Shown piece by piece: positions 45,398 through 46,080 of a DNA stretch of 46,080 bases. This DNA is from Irineochytrium annulatum. Taxonomy: Eukaryota; Chytridiomycota; Chytridiomycetes; Chytridiales; Chytridiaceae. Position 1 is the stretch's first letter. Every line of letters starts with the position of its first letter. A model generated the notes under the pieces. It had not been told where the DNA came from, made no database searches, and saw only the letters and a program-made list of their open reading frames with translations. The translations under genes were made by a program, and so were the position numbers. The DNA is taken from contig JADGJL010000085.1 in the NCBI GenBank assembly GCA_027600665.1, positions 1 through 46,080 of the forward strand, in the 5' to 3' direction.

Positions 45398-45911
45398 CGG
45401 GTAATGTGTGCCCTTCTACACATCTAAGCATGCATTAACGAATCTCGTCAGATCTGGTACTTCGCTCGAAGTTGAATTTGAAATAGCGTAGTTCGTCGTG
45501 CTGTTCATGACCACTTGCTATATTTGTTATTGGTTTGAGTCGGCCGCACTCCCACGCGTGGTTAAGTGACACCGATTTCTATAGTTTTCTTCTTTGTTTT
45601 ACATACGAGATATCACTTGAATCCCTTCCTTGCAATGCATCGTCCGATAATATTTATTCGCATATGTAATGCCCACCAAGCACCCCCTCCATAGCAGTAA
45701 CGCACCAATGCAGTAATAAACCAAATGTTAGGTGAAGCTCATGCTCTCCACGCTAAGGAGCCAATAATTACGTACGTTAACCCAGAGAAAGATGAATAAA
45801 CATAAAAGCTGGGTGTTTAAAATTGGTGTATGCAGAATAAAGCAATAGCATTCGATTAACAAATAGGATATGATTGTTCCGTTTTAAAAATGCTTAAATG
45901 GCATTAGCCTG
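45398..45911. other. AT-rich intergenic region
   Basis: 514 nt after the secreted-protein stop. AT-rich with several TAAT and AATAAA-like stretches; the AATAAA near 45835 on + could be a poly(A) signal. No ORF or repeat worth reporting. Confidence 0.4.
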
Positions 45912-46080
45912 TCATCGAAACCCTCCCAATTTTACCCCACCACCCAGTCCACTGACAAGAGCTGCACCATCCTTACTACCAGTATTCCCGCTGGTGCCGT
46001 CCTTGTCATCCCTTCCTAAAATTCCTTTGACCCATCTTAACCTCCCGCCCCCGGGCCCCGTCGGTGGGCCGGAACCTTTC
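45912..46080 (-). CDS. Possible C-terminal end of a gene running off the window
   Basis: On the minus strand, 56 codons read from the window edge to a TGA at 45914-45912 without a stop. The product is Gly-rich with a basic core (RLRWVKGILGRDDKDG), then SGLGGGVKLGGFR. The composition resembles coding sequence more than the adjacent AT-rich spacer, and the local GC content rises. No family is recognisable from so little. It could also be chance. Confidence 0.3.
   Translation of the reverse strand, partial: KGSGPPTGPGGGRLRWVKGILGRDDKDGTSGNTGSKDGAALVSGLGGGVKLGGFR

Overview
This is a 46-kb piece of a compact, intron-rich fungal nuclear genome, most likely from an early-diverging zoosporic fungus (chytrid-like). 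The gene content is eukaryotic throughout: TFIID subunit, signal peptidase subunit, Rab exchange factors, Ctf4, eIF4B. Several families are typical of fungi: Dsc3, fungal cystathionine gamma-synthase, an Sfp1-like zinc-finger factor and a CBM19-like secreted protein. Introns are almost all 36-65 nt with GT..AG ends. The phylum assignment is an inference; no rRNA or mitochondrial marker is present.

Layout, left to right. 22-1119 (-): an intron-dense UBC4/UBC5 E2 enzyme, 3' end cut by the window. 2300-4034 (+): a Sec2/Rabin8-type Rab GEF. 4471-5376 (+): a DNAJB6-like J-protein. 5418-8088 (-): ASCC2/Cue3, head to head with TAF13 (8173-8728, +). 9064-10247 (+): NAD-dependent glycerol-3-phosphate dehydrogenase. 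10748-11565 (+): signal peptidase subunit SPC2. 12313-14346 (+): cystathionine gamma-synthase. 14521-14841 (-): a small PB1-domain protein, head to head with a 957-residue coiled-coil protein (14915-17834, +). 18157-22832 (-): RIC1, head to head with a GDE1-type glycerophosphodiesterase (22899-24662, +). 24703-26205 (-): a mitochondrial NDUFAF7/MidA-family methyltransferase, head to head with DSC3 (26292-27100, +). 27111-30445 (-): a Ctf4/WDHD1 homologue without its WD40 part. 30773-32957 (+): eIF4B. 33394-38041 (+): a large class-3/diacylglycerol lipase. 38710-40620 (+): a bestrophin-like anion channel. 41302-43229 (+): an Sfp1-like C2H2 factor. 43823-45397 (+): a secreted protein built from tandem mini-exons. 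45912-46080 (-): possibly the last codons of another gene.

Nothing resembles a prokaryotic-type cluster or a dedicated pathway; the genes are mostly housekeeping. What stands out is architecture: divergent start codons 66-86 bp apart, convergent stop codons 10-41 bp apart, exons as short as 9 nt, a Ctf4 lacking its propeller, a candidate longer mitochondrial isoform of glycerol-3-phosphate dehydrogenase, and a secreted protein that grew by duplication of phase-2/phase-2 exons. Exon boundaries were read by eye from splice motifs, reading frame and family conservation; expect an occasional 1-3 nt error. I found no tRNA, rRNA, transposon or CRISPR array.
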